Positions 24,769 to 34,470 of a DNA stretch of 64,000 bases are shown in pieces; positions within the stretch are counted from its first letter, which is position 1; each line of letters begins with the position of its first letter. The notes beneath the pieces are model-generated. The model was not told the DNA's origin. It ran no database searches and saw only the letters and a list, made by a program, of their open reading frames with translations. The stretch spans positions 216,230 through 280,229 of the forward strand of contig CAVPBZ010000021.1 in the NCBI GenBank assembly GCA_963702235.1, given 5' to 3'. Source of the DNA: PALSA-505 sp963702235. GTDB lineage: Bacteria; Actinomycetota; Actinomycetes; Streptosporangiales; Streptosporangiaceae. Made by a program: the position numbers and the translations under genes.

Positions 24769-27700
24769 TTACTCGACGACGGCCGGGTAATCCAGGCTGA
24801 GAACGACGGGTACCGCCCCGAACGGCATATGGAAACGTCCGCCCGGCTTATCCGGGGCATGCGGTTCATCGATGTTCGGCCAGCGCATGTTCATGTGCCG
24901 GACGGTCAGGCCCTCGACGGAGTACGGGAATTCCATCGCGGACGTGCGGTGCAGCTTCAGCAGCCCGCCCCAGCGGAATGCGGCGAAGACGTTAGCCAGG
25001 TCACGGACTGAGAGGAATCCCGGTGCGGTGAGTTCCAGGTGATAAACCGCGCCGGCCAGTTCCACCAGGTCGTCGGCGCACTGCTCCAGTGCCGCTGACT
25101 TGGTCCGGTACGCTGTGCCGTCGGCATTGACCGTGCCCAGTTTCTCGCCGTGGACCGGCGAGTACCGCGGCTTGGCCTTGCACTGCATCCAGTCGCAGGC
25201 GGCCAGCAGTTCCCAGCGGATACCGCTGTGGCTGGCGACGTCCCGGTACAGCGGCTCGGCCTGGGTCAGCGGCACCTTGGCGGCCGCCACGAAGGCGTTC
25301 TTCACCGGGGCGGGGATGTGCTGGTGGTACTGGCTAATAGTTGCTCGGGAGTTGCGCACCGTGATCCTCCGTGCGTGCCGGCTGAGCGGCGTGACCAACC
25401 GCTTGGCGGACACACTCTGAGGTGCCGGCGTCGGCTCTTGCGATGAGGCAGCTGCGCCGGACTGGCCGCGCGGCCCCGGCGGCGTCGCGCCAGCGGGGCC
25501 GGGCGGCGTCGCGTCGGCGCGCGGGGGCGGAACGACAGGCGCTAGTCCGGGGATGATCGCCCCGCCCGCCGCGGCCCCGGAGATACGGCCCGGCTGATGG
25601 CTGGCCGTTCCGCTGCGCCCGGGGGTGGCGGCCGCGCCTGACGCAGGGGTGGTTACGCCAGAGCCCGTGGTCCCGCCACGAGCTGGGGCGCCGGCGCCGC
25701 GCCGGCCCGGGCTCGTGCTCCTGCCTCGAGCTGCGGCGGCCTGGGTGCTTCGGCCGGAATGCGTGCTCCCGCCCCGAGCCGGGCTGGCCACGGTGCTCCC
25801 GTCAGGCGACGTGCTCCCGCTCGACCGGCCGCTTGCCGTGGCCCGGCCGGGGGCGGTGGCGCGGCTCGACGCGGAGCCACTGGTGCCGCCGGGCGTCGGG
25901 GTCGTGGCCTCACCGCGCGTCGGACTGGTGGCCTTGCCCGATGTGGGGTTGGACATTGTGCCGAGTGTTGGGTTGGTGGTCCCGCCGGGGCTCGGGCTGG
26001 TGACTGTGCCGTGACCGGGGCTGGTGGCACCGCCGGATGTGGGGCTGGAAGTCGTGCCGGGTACCGAGCTGGCGGTCCCGCCGGGGCTCGGGCTGGTGAC
26101 TGTGCCGTGACCGGGGCTGGTGATCCCGCCGGGCGCGGGGCTGGTGGTCCCCCCGGGTGTCGGGCTCGTGGTGCCGCCCGGGCTCGGGCTGGTCACCGCG
26201 ATCGGCCCGGGGCTGGTGACGCGGCCAGGTTTCGGGCTGGTGGCGCGCCCCGGCCGCGGGCTGGTCACCCTGCGGGGCGCGGGTCTGGTGGCGCCGCCGG
26301 GCGAGCGAGCGGTGGCCCCGCCCTGCCGGGGACCAGTCGCGGAGCCCGGCGTCGTCGCATGGGTGCTGGCCGCGTGCGCAGCATTGTCGTAGCGGTACAG
26401 GTCATACCGCTGCATGAGGGCGACGAGCTTCGCGCCGTAGGCGGGATCAGTCGCGTAGACGCCGGTGAGCGCGTTGGCGAACGCGTTAGGGTCGTGGCGC
26501 ACGGCCATGGACTGGGTGTAGTACGGGCTTGTCGCCAGCAGCTTGCCGTGATCATCGATGCTCTCGGCGACACTGCGGTAGACGCGGAACGAGGCGATCT
26601 GGGTCACGGCCTGGCCGTTCACGACTTCCTGCGTCGGCTGCAGGTCACTGCCGGCCGGGCCAGCGCCCTTGATCCCGAACAGGTTGTGGTCCTTGCTGGA
26701 CAGGTAGCTCTGGCCCCAGCCGGATTCATCGATCGCCTGGGCGATCGTCACCGCGGCCGGCACGCCGTACTTGCGCTGCGTGGCCATGGCCCCCTGGGCG
26801 ACCTGGCTGATGAACGCCTGCTGCCCGCTGGTCCCTGGCGGCGGGCTGATCGTGGCGGCAGGCTGGTGCCTGCTGTACCGGGCCTTCGACCGGCCGGCCG
26901 GGTCGGCGGACAGGCGGCGGGACGTGACCGACAGCCCCGGGATGGCCGCCGTGCCCCGGGCGGCCGCTGGATCCGAGGCCACGGTCGCTGCGACGCCCGC
27001 CGCGCCCGGCACCTGCGCGCTGGCCGCCACGCCAGGCTGCGCCGGGCCCGGCTGGGCCGGCGGCCCGCCGCGGGCTGTCGCGCGTTCCAGGATCGGATGC
27101 GGGTGGTGCCGAGGCGTCGGCGCGCCGCTGCCTGCGCCGGCGGCTGGCTCCGGCGCCGCGGCGACGGCCGCGCCGGGGGCTGGCTGCGCCGGAGCCTGCA
27201 AGGCAGGGCCGGTGCCGGGGATGCCCGGGATGGCCGCCGTCCCGCGCGCTGCCTCGTGGTGGTGGCCCGCCCCGCGCCCGCCGTGTCCGTGGCCGCCGTG
27301 CCCGCCCTGTCCGTGCCCGATGCTCCCCGGTCCGCTGCTCCCCGGTCCGCGGACGGCCTGCAGATGGCCGGCGGTCCCGGCCAGCTCGCCGTTGTTGACA
27401 AAGCCGGTGACGCCCTGGGCCGCCAGCGAGCCGGCGAGGTCATGGGCGTTGACCGAGAGGTTCGGCAGCGAGTCGCCGCCGATCGTATGCAAGACCCCGC
27501 CGGAGTAACTCGTGACCACCTCGACGTGGCCGCTGAAAAGAACCCAGTCGCCCGGCAGCGGCTGGTAGCCGTCGCCCAGCGGGTGCCAGCGCTGATGCGC
27601 CTGCGCATCCTGGACGACCGAAGTGATGCCGGGGGACGCGGGATTCGGATCGACGCGGACGTCGGCCCACTTGTGCAGCGGCCACGGATAGCTGGTGCCG

Positions 27701-28089
27701 CCGGTCACCCAGCTTTGCTGGCCGACGACCTGGGCCGCCAGCTCCAGCGTCAGGCTGGCAAAGGCGGCGCACGATTCGCCGTGGTCCACGCCGTCGATGC
27801 TGTCGTGCTGCCAGATGAGTGCCTCCATCTCGGCGGGAGTCCTGCTCTGCGCCAGCCGGAGGTAGTAGTGGGCGACGTTGACGATGGCCGCGCGCAGCGT
27901 CGCGTCGCCGGCCTGCGCGGGCCGGAGCGGCTGATGCATCGCGAGCAAGCGAACCTGGGTGCCGGCCGGCGAGGTCAGGTCAGCCGCCGCCGTTCCCGGG
28001 ACGAGGGAGAACCCCGTTATCGCGCCGCCGGTGCTTAGGCTCACCAATGCGGTCATCTGCTGCCACCTGGGCGCGCTGGCAACATGCAT
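24769..28089 (-). CDS. Multidomain cell-wall hydrolase
   Basis: 1106 residues. Residues ~20-260 resemble a CHAP-type amidase/peptidase: HGESCAAFASLTLELAA (nucleophile Cys) and GDWVLFSGHVEVVTSYSGG (catalytic His). Residues ~420-570 are a glucosaminidase/FlgJ-like domain: FISQVAQGAMATQRKYGVPAAV, IDESGWGQSYL (catalytic Glu), DHNLFGIKGAG, DPAYGAKLVALMQRYDLYRY. Residues ~590-890 are a Pro/Gly/Thr/Ser linker of ~9-residue units (TSPSPGGT type). The last ~200 residues form another domain (LLAACDWMQCKAKPRYSPVHGEK). The start at 28089 has GAGAGAGGTG upstream. It would cut both peptide and glycan bonds of peptidoglycan. No classical signal peptide is obvious beyond a moderately hydrophobic N-terminus. 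Confidence 0.75.
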   Translation of the reverse strand: MHVASAPRWQQMTALVSLSTGGAITGFSLVPGTAAADLTSPAGTQVRLLAMHQPLRPAQAGDATLRAAIVNVAHYYLRLAQSRTPAEMEALIWQHDSIDGVDHGESCAAFASLTLELAAQVVGQQSWVTGGTSYPWPLHKWADVRVDPNPASPGITSVVQDAQAHQRWHPLGDGYQPLPGDWVLFSGHVEVVTSYSGGVLHTIGGDSLPNLSVNAHDLAGSLAAQGVTGFVNNGELAGTAGHLQAVRGPGSSGPGSIGHGQGGHGGHGHGGRGAGHHHEAARGTAAIPGIPGTGPALQAPAQPAPGAAVAAAPEPAAGAGSGAPTPRHHPHPILERATARGGPPAQPGPAQPGVAASAQVPGAAGVAATVASDPAAARGTAAIPGLSVTSRRLSADPAGRSKARYSRHQPAATISPPPGTSGQQAFISQVAQGAMATQRKYGVPAAVTIAQAIDESGWGQSYLSSKDHNLFGIKGAGPAGSDLQPTQEVVNGQAVTQIASFRVYRSVAESIDDHGKLLATSPYYTQSMAVRHDPNAFANALTGVYATDPAYGAKLVALMQRYDLYRYDNAAHAASTHATTPGSATGPRQGGATARSPGGATRPAPRRVTSPRPGRATSPKPGRVTSPGPIAVTSPSPGGTTSPTPGGTTSPAPGGITSPGHGTVTSPSPGGTASSVPGTTSSPTSGGATSPGHGTVTSPSPGGTTNPTLGTMSNPTSGKATSPTRGEATTPTPGGTSGSASSRATAPGRATASGRSSGSTSPDGSTVASPARGGSTHSGRSTQAAAARGRSTSPGRRGAGAPARGGTTGSGVTTPASGAAATPGRSGTASHQPGRISGAAAGGAIIPGLAPVVPPPRADATPPGPAGATPPGPRGQSGAAASSQEPTPAPQSVSAKRLVTPLSRHARRITVRNSRATISQYHQHIPAPVKNAFVAAAKVPLTQAEPLYRDVASHSGIRWELLAACDWMQCKAKPRYSPVHGEKLGTVNADGTAYRTKSAALEQCADDLVELAGAVYHLELTAPGFLSVRDLANVFAAFRWGGLLKLHRTSAMEFPYSVEGLTVRHMNMRWPNIDEPHAPDKPGGRFHMPFGAVPVVLSLDYPAVVE

Positions 28090-28155
28090 GAGTTCACCTC
28101 TCTCCCGACTCAGCTGGGGGTGCGGCAGCGGAACGCTGCGGTTGCCGGAACGGAC

Positions 28156-29112
28156 CTAAGTCCGCGGTGCGGAAACCGCCAGGCGCTTGAGGATCGCCTG
28201 GACCTGAGAGCTGCCGGGATTCTTCGCGTTCTCGAACAGCACGGCGGCGTCCTGGGCCGCCTGCGGGGCGGCGCCGACCACCCACTTCTGGTAGACGTCG
28301 GCCACCAGGGCGCCCTGGCCTGCCCCGCTGGTCACCTGCCTGGCGCAGAGCCGCGGGAAGCCCGCGCGGGACGTGACCGCGGCCGAGCCGGTGTAGCGGA
28401 GGCAGTTCGCCGGGGCGCTCTCCAGCCCGGACTGCACCTGCGGGCGGCCGTTGGGCCGGGTCAGGGTCGCCCCGCCGACGATGTTGTTGATGGCCCTGGC
28501 CGCGACCGCGAGGCTGTCGAAGGGGTTGACCGGGTTGTAGGGGTGATGCAGGTTCAGCGACCAGGCGATCTCACCGCCCTGGGCCGGCGTAATCGGCTCC
28601 AGCCCCTGGCGGCCCGTCTTCGCGCTGGCAAAGCCCGGGTTGTTTCCGCTCGTGAGCAGCGCGAATACCCACAGGATCTGGCGTGTGCCGGTGGCGCAGG
28701 CAAAGTTGACCTGGCCTGGCTCCGACTTCACGTCGGGGTTCTGGCACGCGGTGGTGACCTCGCTCTGCACCTTCGCGACGCTGGCGGGCCACACTGCTCC
28801 GCCACCGGACAGCATCAGCGCAGCGACCGTGACAACCGCGACGAGAATGGCCGTCCCTGCTGCCGTCTTGCGCCCGCGGGAAAGGCCGGGGCGGTACGCA
28901 CTGCGGCGGCCGTGATTGACGAGGATCTCTGTCCGCGCCTCAGGCGAGTGCACCCGGCCAGCGGCCGGCGGAAGGTCGGCCGGCCCGGCCAGCTCCCGCT
29001 CAAGCGACACGCGCGCGTCGGACAGCTGGCGCTCGAGTTCCTCGGTTTTGTCCTTCAGGTCAGCGAGAAGCTGGCTCCTCAGCTGGACGTCATATTCGAA
29101 GTGCGTTCTCAT
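28156..29112 (-). CDS. Membrane protein with N-terminal coiled coil
   Basis: 318 residues from ATG 29112 (GGAGGCGAGGG upstream). Residues ~8-45 are a coiled coil (LRSQLLADLKDKTEELERQLSDARVSLERELA). One membrane span (AAGTAILVAVVTVAALML) is near residue 95. A ~200-residue extracytoplasmic domain follows, with four Cys (ACQNPD, NFACATG, NCLRY, RLCARQV) probably paired. It is not in a family I recognise. It is the first gene of the cassette, 66 bases before the wall hydrolase. The partnership suggests an envelope complex, such as a machine that opens peptidoglycan. Confidence 0.6.
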   Translation of the reverse strand: MRTHFEYDVQLRSQLLADLKDKTEELERQLSDARVSLERELAGPADLPPAAGRVHSPEARTEILVNHGRRSAYRPGLSRGRKTAAGTAILVAVVTVAALMLSGGGAVWPASVAKVQSEVTTACQNPDVKSEPGQVNFACATGTRQILWVFALLTSGNNPGFASAKTGRQGLEPITPAQGGEIAWSLNLHHPYNPVNPFDSLAVAARAINNIVGGATLTRPNGRPQVQSGLESAPANCLRYTGSAAVTSRAGFPRLCARQVTSGAGQGALVADVYQKWVVGAAPQAAQDAAVLFENAKNPGSSQVQAILKRLAVSAPRT

Positions 29113-29439
29113 CCCTCGCCTCCGGTGACCGGGTGCCGCTCGATGCGCAGAACGGACGCGGCCCGAGCAGAACATCCGGTCGCGACCAGGCAGCGCGTGC
29201 GAACAGGCATGCCCGTCATTAGAACACATGTGCGAGGGAACTGTGAAGGGGCCGGCTGGTGAGAACAGGCATTCGTGAGAACGCGTAACGGGGGGGACAC
29301 GGCGCGCGATGGCGCGCGTCCTCGCGCGCTGACCATGGGCCGGCCGCGCCACCCGGGTCATCCCGTCATTTCCGCCCGATACGGAATCGCGGTGCAGAGT
29401 GGCGCGCTATTGGCGGCAACATGGCGCATACTGGTAGTG

Positions 29440-29664
29440 ATGAAGCCAGCCCGCGCCCCGAACAGGCGCTATCTGCCCGGAAGCCCTTTCAACACACCTC
29501 CCGTGGTCCGGCCGGTCAAGGAGTTCGCTCTCAGTGACCAGGTCACCCACGACCGGTACGGCCTCGGCCGCGTGATCGAAGTCGATGAGAGGACTGTGCT
29601 CGTCAACTTCGGCGACCGCACCGAACGCATCAACGAGCCATACCCCAAGCTCACCAGGCTCTGA
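29440..29664 (+). CDS. Small conserved actinobacterial protein (DUF3553-like)
   Basis: 74 residues from ATG 29440. The C-terminal two thirds, FALSDQVTHDRYGLGRVIEVDERTVLVNFGDR and PYPKLTRL, form an SH3-like barrel of the kind found in CarD/UvrD-associated DUF3553 proteins (V-x-H-x-x-x-G-x-G-x-V). Such barrels bind nucleic acid or protein partners. Function is not established. No strong ribosome-binding site; possibly leaderless. Stand-alone. Confidence 0.65.
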   Translation: MKPARAPNRRYLPGSPFNTPPVVRPVKEFALSDQVTHDRYGLGRVIEVDERTVLVNFGDRTERINEPYPKLTRL

Positions 29665-29757
29665 TCACTGACCCCGCCCGCTCGGCCCAGCCGTGCCGGG
29701 CGGTGGGCACCTCAGGCCAGTGTGCGCTGACACAGGAACGCCCTCCGCGGACCCTGC

Positions 29758-32631
29758 TCACGGCGAGCCAGCGGGCTGCTCGGGCTGCTGTGCCTCCTGG
29801 TTAAGCCCGGCCGCCTCGGCCGCGGCCTGTGCTGCCTCAGCGTGCCGTCCGAGCACGGACAACGCAGCCGCCAGGCTGGACAGCGCTCGCTCCAGTCCGG
29901 GCTCGAAGCGCTCCGGGTGGGCCGCGGCGAGTTCCCGGTAGGCGGCGACGGCTTCCTGCTCAAGCGGCACCGCGTCAGCGGCGCGGCCCAGCTCGTTGAG
30001 CCTCATGCCGAGGCTGGTCAGCGAGCGGGCCAGGTCGGGCCGGTACAAGTCGGGGTGGGCGGCGGTGAGTTTGCGGCGGATAGTGACCGCTTCCTGGATC
30101 GGCGGCAGGGCGGCGGCCAGCCGGCCGAGCTCGGCGTACCTCATGCCCAGGCTGGTCAGCGACCGGGCGAGGTCCGGCCGGTACCGGCCAGGGTCGGCCT
30201 GGCCGAGCTCGCGGTAGGCGGTGACCGCTTCCTTGATCACGGGTAGCGCGTCGGCTGGGCGCCCGAGCTGGGAGTACGTGAGACCGAGGTTGGCCAGCGC
30301 GGCGGCGAGCCCGGGCCGGTACCGGTCCGGGTTCCCGGCTGCTAGCTCCCGGCGGATGGCCACGGCCTCCTGCTCCGTCCGCAGCGCGTCAGCCGGGCGG
30401 CCGAGCTCGGAGAACCAGATGCCGAGGTTCCCCAGGGACCGCGCCAGGTCCGCCCGGTAACCGTCCGGGTCGGCGGCCGCCAGCTCGCGGCGGATCGCGA
30501 CGGCCTCCTGCTCCGCGCCGAGCGCGTCAGCCTGGCCGAGCTCGGACAGCCAGATGCCGAGGTTGGTCAGCGCCGCGGCCAGGTCGGGCCGGTACTGGCC
30601 GGGACTGGCCACAGCCAGGTCGCGGTAGATCGTCACCGCTTCCCGCGCGGGGGCCAGTGCGTCCGCCGGGCGCTCCGACTCCGAGAACCACACGCCCAGG
30701 TTGGTCAGCGAGGCTGCAAGGTCGGGCCGGTACTGGCCGGGGCTGGCGGCGGCCAGCTCGCGGTAGACGGCCACCGCTTCCTGCTCCGCGCCGAGCGCGT
30801 CCGCGGGGCGGCCCGCCCCGTCGTACCGGACGGCCAGGCCGGTGAGGCACCGGGCGAGGTCGGCGCGGTACCCGCCCTGATCGGCACTGGCGAGCTCACG
30901 GTAGAGGGTGACGGCTTCCTGCTCCGCCCGCAGCGCGTCACCCGTGCGACCGGCCTCGGCGAACAGCACGGCGAGGCGGATCAGGGACACCGCGAGACCG
31001 GGCCGGTAGCGGCCGGGGTTGCGGGCGGCCAGCTCACGGCGGATGGTGACCGCCTCCTGCGCGGGCCGCAGGCCGGGGTGCAGGTCCAGCTGGCCCAGCA
31101 GCAGCCCGGCCCGGTCATCCGCCTGAGCCCGGACCCGCGGGCCGGCGCCGGGCGCGGTCGACTCGAGCGCCCGCAAGGTCGCGGCCAGGTGAGCATCCGC
31201 CAGTAGCGCGCTCGGGTAGGGCAGCGCCAGCGCCAGATCCGCCATGACCTCCGGCGGGACGGCGGCGTCTGTGATCGCCCGCGCGAGCAGCTGTGCCAGG
31301 TCACCTCCCGTCCGCAGCGCCACCCGGCCCGCCGGGATGCCGAGCTGCCCCAGGTGGTCGCGCAGCGCCGTCGCGAGCACCTGCCGGGCCCTGTCCTGGT
31401 GCGCGGACGCCCGGGCCAGCACGGTCAGCGCGTGCTCGGCCTGCTCCGGGGTGAGATCGCGCAGGCAGGACCGGGCCAGGACGGGATCGGCCGCAAGCTG
31501 GGCGGCCACATGCGTCTCGGCCACCAGATCAGGCTGCAGCAAGCCCAGCCGGCCGTCGGCGCCCGCCGGGTACAGCGCATACAGCCAGCGCACCCACCGC
31601 CAGCGCTGCTCCGGCGAGCGCTCGGCGAGGTCGGGCACCCGCTGCACCGCCGCGGTCGCTTCTTCCACGCTGCCGGCAGCGGCGAGCGCGGCCGCCGCGA
31701 CGACCTGCTCCGGCAGCGTCCCCGCGCCGGGCAGTCCCGCGGCCACCGCCGAATGCCGCCAGTACAGCGCCTCGTGCTCGAGCAGGACGTCCAGCGCCCC
31801 GTCGCCGATCACCAGCCGCAGCGCCGCGCCCCGCTGCGCGGAGAACCGCAGCAGCCCCACCAGCGCCGCCGCATGCAGGATCAAGACCGGCAGCCGCCGG
31901 CCTGAGCGCTCAATCTCCACCTGGCCGGGCGCCGTCACCGACAGCACGCGGGCAAGATCCGGCACCGCGGCCTCGGCTAGCTCATCGTCGGAGACGTCCG
32001 GGCTGACCGGCGCGTCCAGCCGCACCGGCTCGGTTCCGGCCAGCAGCCGCGCGACCGGGGGGGCGGAGCCGTCGATCAGCCGGTCCCACCACTCGCCCAG
32101 CGAACGGGTAACCAGCAGGAGCCGGACGGGACCCGGATCCTCCGCCACCGTGCGCAGCAGCTCTGCCAGCCCGGCCCGGCCCTCGGCGTGATCGACCACC
32201 ACCAGCAGCCGGCCCGGATGGTCGGCCCGGGCGGCCGCCACGCCCTGTCCCTCGTCGCCGGCCGCGACCAGCAGCCACCGGCCGCCGTCCGCCTCCCACC
32301 AGGCGGCAATCTCGAGGGCCAGCCGGGTCTTGCCCACCCCTCCCGCGCCGGTCAGGATCTGTACCGACCGGGCCGGCTCCGCGGTGCACCAGGCCCGCAA
32401 CCCGGCCAGCTCGGCGGCCCGCCCGGTGAAGGCGACGACCCCCCGATCCGCGCGCAGCAATTCGGCGAGCCCCGCGTCAGCCCTGGCCGGCTCCGGGCCG
32501 TGCCCGCCGGGCTGGCCCGCCCGTGCCTGACCGGCGCGCGCGCCCGCCGGCGCCCGGTCGTCCCCTCGGCGACCCAATCTCCACCCCACTCCCCACTCAT
32601 ACCCACCCAGACCGGTATCCGCTAGCCCCAT
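29758..32631 (-). CDS. STAND NTPase with TPR array
   Basis: 957 residues. Walker A is GAGGVGKTRLA (residues 95-105), Walker B is RLLVVVDHAEG (~140), and RLLLVTRSLGEWW is a sensor/RNBS-like segment: an NB-ARC/AP-ATPase core (~70-330). A helical winged-helix-like region follows, then ~10 Kinesin-light-chain-type TPR repeats of ~42 residues (GRPADALxxEQEAVxxYRELA) from ~510 to ~935. There is no recognisable effector domain at either end. STAND proteins are signal-activated switches. Bacterial ones serve in transcription control or anti-phage sensing, and the repeat array is the usual ligand sensor. The near-identical TPR units imply rapid repeat turnover. No neighbour explains it. Confidence 0.8.
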   Translation of the reverse strand: MGLADTGLGGYEWGVGWRLGRRGDDRAPAGARAGQARAGQPGGHGPEPARADAGLAELLRADRGVVAFTGRAAELAGLRAWCTAEPARSVQILTGAGGVGKTRLALEIAAWWEADGGRWLLVAAGDEGQGVAAARADHPGRLLVVVDHAEGRAGLAELLRTVAEDPGPVRLLLVTRSLGEWWDRLIDGSAPPVARLLAGTEPVRLDAPVSPDVSDDELAEAAVPDLARVLSVTAPGQVEIERSGRRLPVLILHAAALVGLLRFSAQRGAALRLVIGDGALDVLLEHEALYWRHSAVAAGLPGAGTLPEQVVAAAALAAAGSVEEATAAVQRVPDLAERSPEQRWRWVRWLYALYPAGADGRLGLLQPDLVAETHVAAQLAADPVLARSCLRDLTPEQAEHALTVLARASAHQDRARQVLATALRDHLGQLGIPAGRVALRTGGDLAQLLARAITDAAVPPEVMADLALALPYPSALLADAHLAATLRALESTAPGAGPRVRAQADDRAGLLLGQLDLHPGLRPAQEAVTIRRELAARNPGRYRPGLAVSLIRLAVLFAEAGRTGDALRAEQEAVTLYRELASADQGGYRADLARCLTGLAVRYDGAGRPADALGAEQEAVAVYRELAAASPGQYRPDLAASLTNLGVWFSESERPADALAPAREAVTIYRDLAVASPGQYRPDLAAALTNLGIWLSELGQADALGAEQEAVAIRRELAAADPDGYRADLARSLGNLGIWFSELGRPADALRTEQEAVAIRRELAAGNPDRYRPGLAAALANLGLTYSQLGRPADALPVIKEAVTAYRELGQADPGRYRPDLARSLTSLGMRYAELGRLAAALPPIQEAVTIRRKLTAAHPDLYRPDLARSLTSLGMRLNELGRAADAVPLEQEAVAAYRELAAAHPERFEPGLERALSSLAAALSVLGRHAEAAQAAAEAAGLNQEAQQPEQPAGSP

Positions 32632-32841
32632 TGCCGCGAAGTAGCGGCCGCTTTGCGGAACTGACCCCTGGCGTGTTCGGCGAGTGCCGCAAATACGCCT
32701 TTACCAGCGATATATGCCGAACGGCCAATCGCCAGGCCGTCCCGGACCGGCGGCCGCGCGCGGCCAGCCCTAACACCGCGCGAGCCGCTGCCCTTACCAC
32801 ACGAGCCGCTGTGCTGCCGTCCGGTCGGCGGCGGGGATAGG

Positions 32842-33123
32842 GTGGTGCCCTCCGGGCTCAGGTGGCGGGAGGGGTTGCGGCCGGTGTTTCGGGATACGGC
32901 ACCGATCGGCCGCGTGGGCGTCCTCTTGCTCGGGACCAGGGGGAGCGCGGGCCCTGGCGAGGTGCTGGTCCGGGTGCGGGGCGGCACGGAGACCTACATC
33001 GCCTGGTCAGAGCAGCCGCTGGCGAAAGGCGCGACCGTTCTCATCATCGACGCTCGCGGTGCCAGGAACGTCGACGTGATCGAATGGATCGGTACGCCGG
33101 ACAATGGCGATGAAATCGGGTAG
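32842..33123 (+). CDS. NfeD-like OB-fold protein
   Basis: 93 residues. The core VGVLLLGTRGSAGPGEVLVRVRGGTETYIAWSEQPLAKGATVLIIDARGARNVDVIEW matches the short OB-fold found at the C-terminus of NfeD proteins, which partner SPFH/flotillin-type proteins. The membrane segments of full NfeD are absent. It begins at one of two adjacent GTG codons (32842/32845). It stands 67 bases before a flotillin-like gene on the same strand, matching the usual NfeD-SPFH operon. Confidence 0.6.
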   Translation: MVPSGLRWREGLRPVFRDTAPIGRVGVLLLGTRGSAGPGEVLVRVRGGTETYIAWSEQPLAKGATVLIIDARGARNVDVIEWIGTPDNGDEIG

Positions 33124-33190
33124 GCGACGCGAGTGGAGCGGGCCTGGCGCCGGCCCACCGGGGATACGCTCACGCTAAGGAGACATTGCG

Positions 33191-34336
33191 ATGTTTGGTT
33201 ACCGAGTCCCTGCCGCCGACCAGGCCATGCTGATTTCCGGCGGCAGGCGTGCCAGGAGCGGCGTGCCGTTCCGCGTCGTGGTCGGGCACGGCGCCTTTAT
33301 CAACCCGTTCCTCCGCAGGGTCGGCATGCTTACGCTGGCCATGCGCGAGGCCGAGGTAGCGGAAACGTGCGTCACCGGACAGGGCATCTCCGTGAATGTC
33401 CGCGCGGTCATCGCATTCAAGGTCGGCAACGACGACGAGAGCATCGTCAACGCGGGCCAGCGGTTCCTGTCGGACCAGGATCAGATGTCGATCCTGACCG
33501 GGCGCATCTTCGCGGGCCACCTGCGCTCGATCGTCGGCTCGATGACTGTCGAGGAGATCGTCACCGAACGGCAGAAGCTGGCCACCGAGGTGCTCGACGG
33601 CTCCAAGGCGGAGATGGCCAAGATCGGGCTCATCGTGGACTCGCTGCAGATTCAGTCTATCGACGACATGGGCACCGGCTATATCGACGCGATGGCCGCG
33701 CCGCACGTCTCGGCCATCCAGCGGCAGGCCAAGGTAGCCCAGGCCCAGGCCGATCAGGCCTCGGCGGAGGCCCAGCAGGCCTCGCAGCGCAAGCAGGCGG
33801 AGTTCGCCCGGCAGACCGCAGTGGTGCAGGCCCAGTACAAGGCGGAGGTTGACACGGCGCAGGCCGAGGCGGCGCAGGCCGGCCCGCTGGCCCAGGCACA
33901 CGCGCAGCAGGAAGTGCTGGCCATGCAGACCAGGCTCGCCGAGCGCAACGCCGCGCTGCGGCAGCAGCAGCTAGTGGCCGAGATCGTCAAGCCGGCCCAG
34001 GCCGAGGCCGAGAAGGTACGCACGCTGGCGCAGGCCGACGCGGAGCGGATGACGATCCTGGCCGAGGCCGCCGCCTCGCACAACCGGGTCGCCCTCGACC
34101 GGATGCTCATCGACCAGCTGCCGCAGATCGTCAAGGAGGCGGCGAGCGGGCTGGCCGGCGCCAACGTCAGCATCCTGAACGGCGCCGACGGCCTGGGCGA
34201 GATCGCCTCCGGCCTCGTCGCGCAGGGCCTGACGATCCTGGACTCGGTCAAGGCCAGCCTGGGCACGGCCGCGGACAAGCCGCCCTCGATCCGTGGGCAG
34301 CAGGAGCCAGCCGCACCGGACGGGGCAGCCAGCTAA
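33191..34336 (+). CDS. Flotillin-like SPFH-domain protein
   Basis: 381 residues, CTAAGGAGA 9 bases before ATG. The SPFH/Band 7 domain (residues ~5-180) has FGYRVPAADQAMLISGG, FRVVVGHGAFINPFLRRV, QGISVNVRAVIAFKVGND and LRSIVGSMTVEEIVTERQKLATEV. It is followed by an Ala/Gln/Glu-rich flotillin coiled coil (~180-330) with AQAEAEKVRTLAQADAERM. Flotillins scaffold membrane microdomains. Unlike most bacterial FloT there is no N-terminal membrane helix, so membrane contact must come from the SPFH face or from a partner such as the NfeD-like protein. Confidence 0.85.
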   Translation: MFGYRVPAADQAMLISGGRRARSGVPFRVVVGHGAFINPFLRRVGMLTLAMREAEVAETCVTGQGISVNVRAVIAFKVGNDDESIVNAGQRFLSDQDQMSILTGRIFAGHLRSIVGSMTVEEIVTERQKLATEVLDGSKAEMAKIGLIVDSLQIQSIDDMGTGYIDAMAAPHVSAIQRQAKVAQAQADQASAEAQQASQRKQAEFARQTAVVQAQYKAEVDTAQAEAAQAGPLAQAHAQQEVLAMQTRLAERNAALRQQQLVAEIVKPAQAEAEKVRTLAQADAERMTILAEAAASHNRVALDRMLIDQLPQIVKEAASGLAGANVSILNGADGLGEIASGLVAQGLTILDSVKASLGTAADKPPSIRGQQEPAAPDGAAS

Positions 34337-34470
34337 GTGCTGCTGCGCCGGTTGTTGCTCGTATCGGCAGCAAGGACCGGCGCAGCAGCACGGGCCGGCA
34401 GCCAGCCCGGGCCGGCAGCCAGCCCGGGCGCCGGGTCAGTCCCAGTCGAGCCCGGGCCTGATCCGCTGCC

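Noticed and set aside
25759..28038. 759-codon plus-strand open frame opposite the wall hydrolase
   Set aside because: Shadow frame created by the strong third-position G/C bias of the real minus-strand gene; Gly/Ala/Arg-rich, no domain, no ribosome-binding site.
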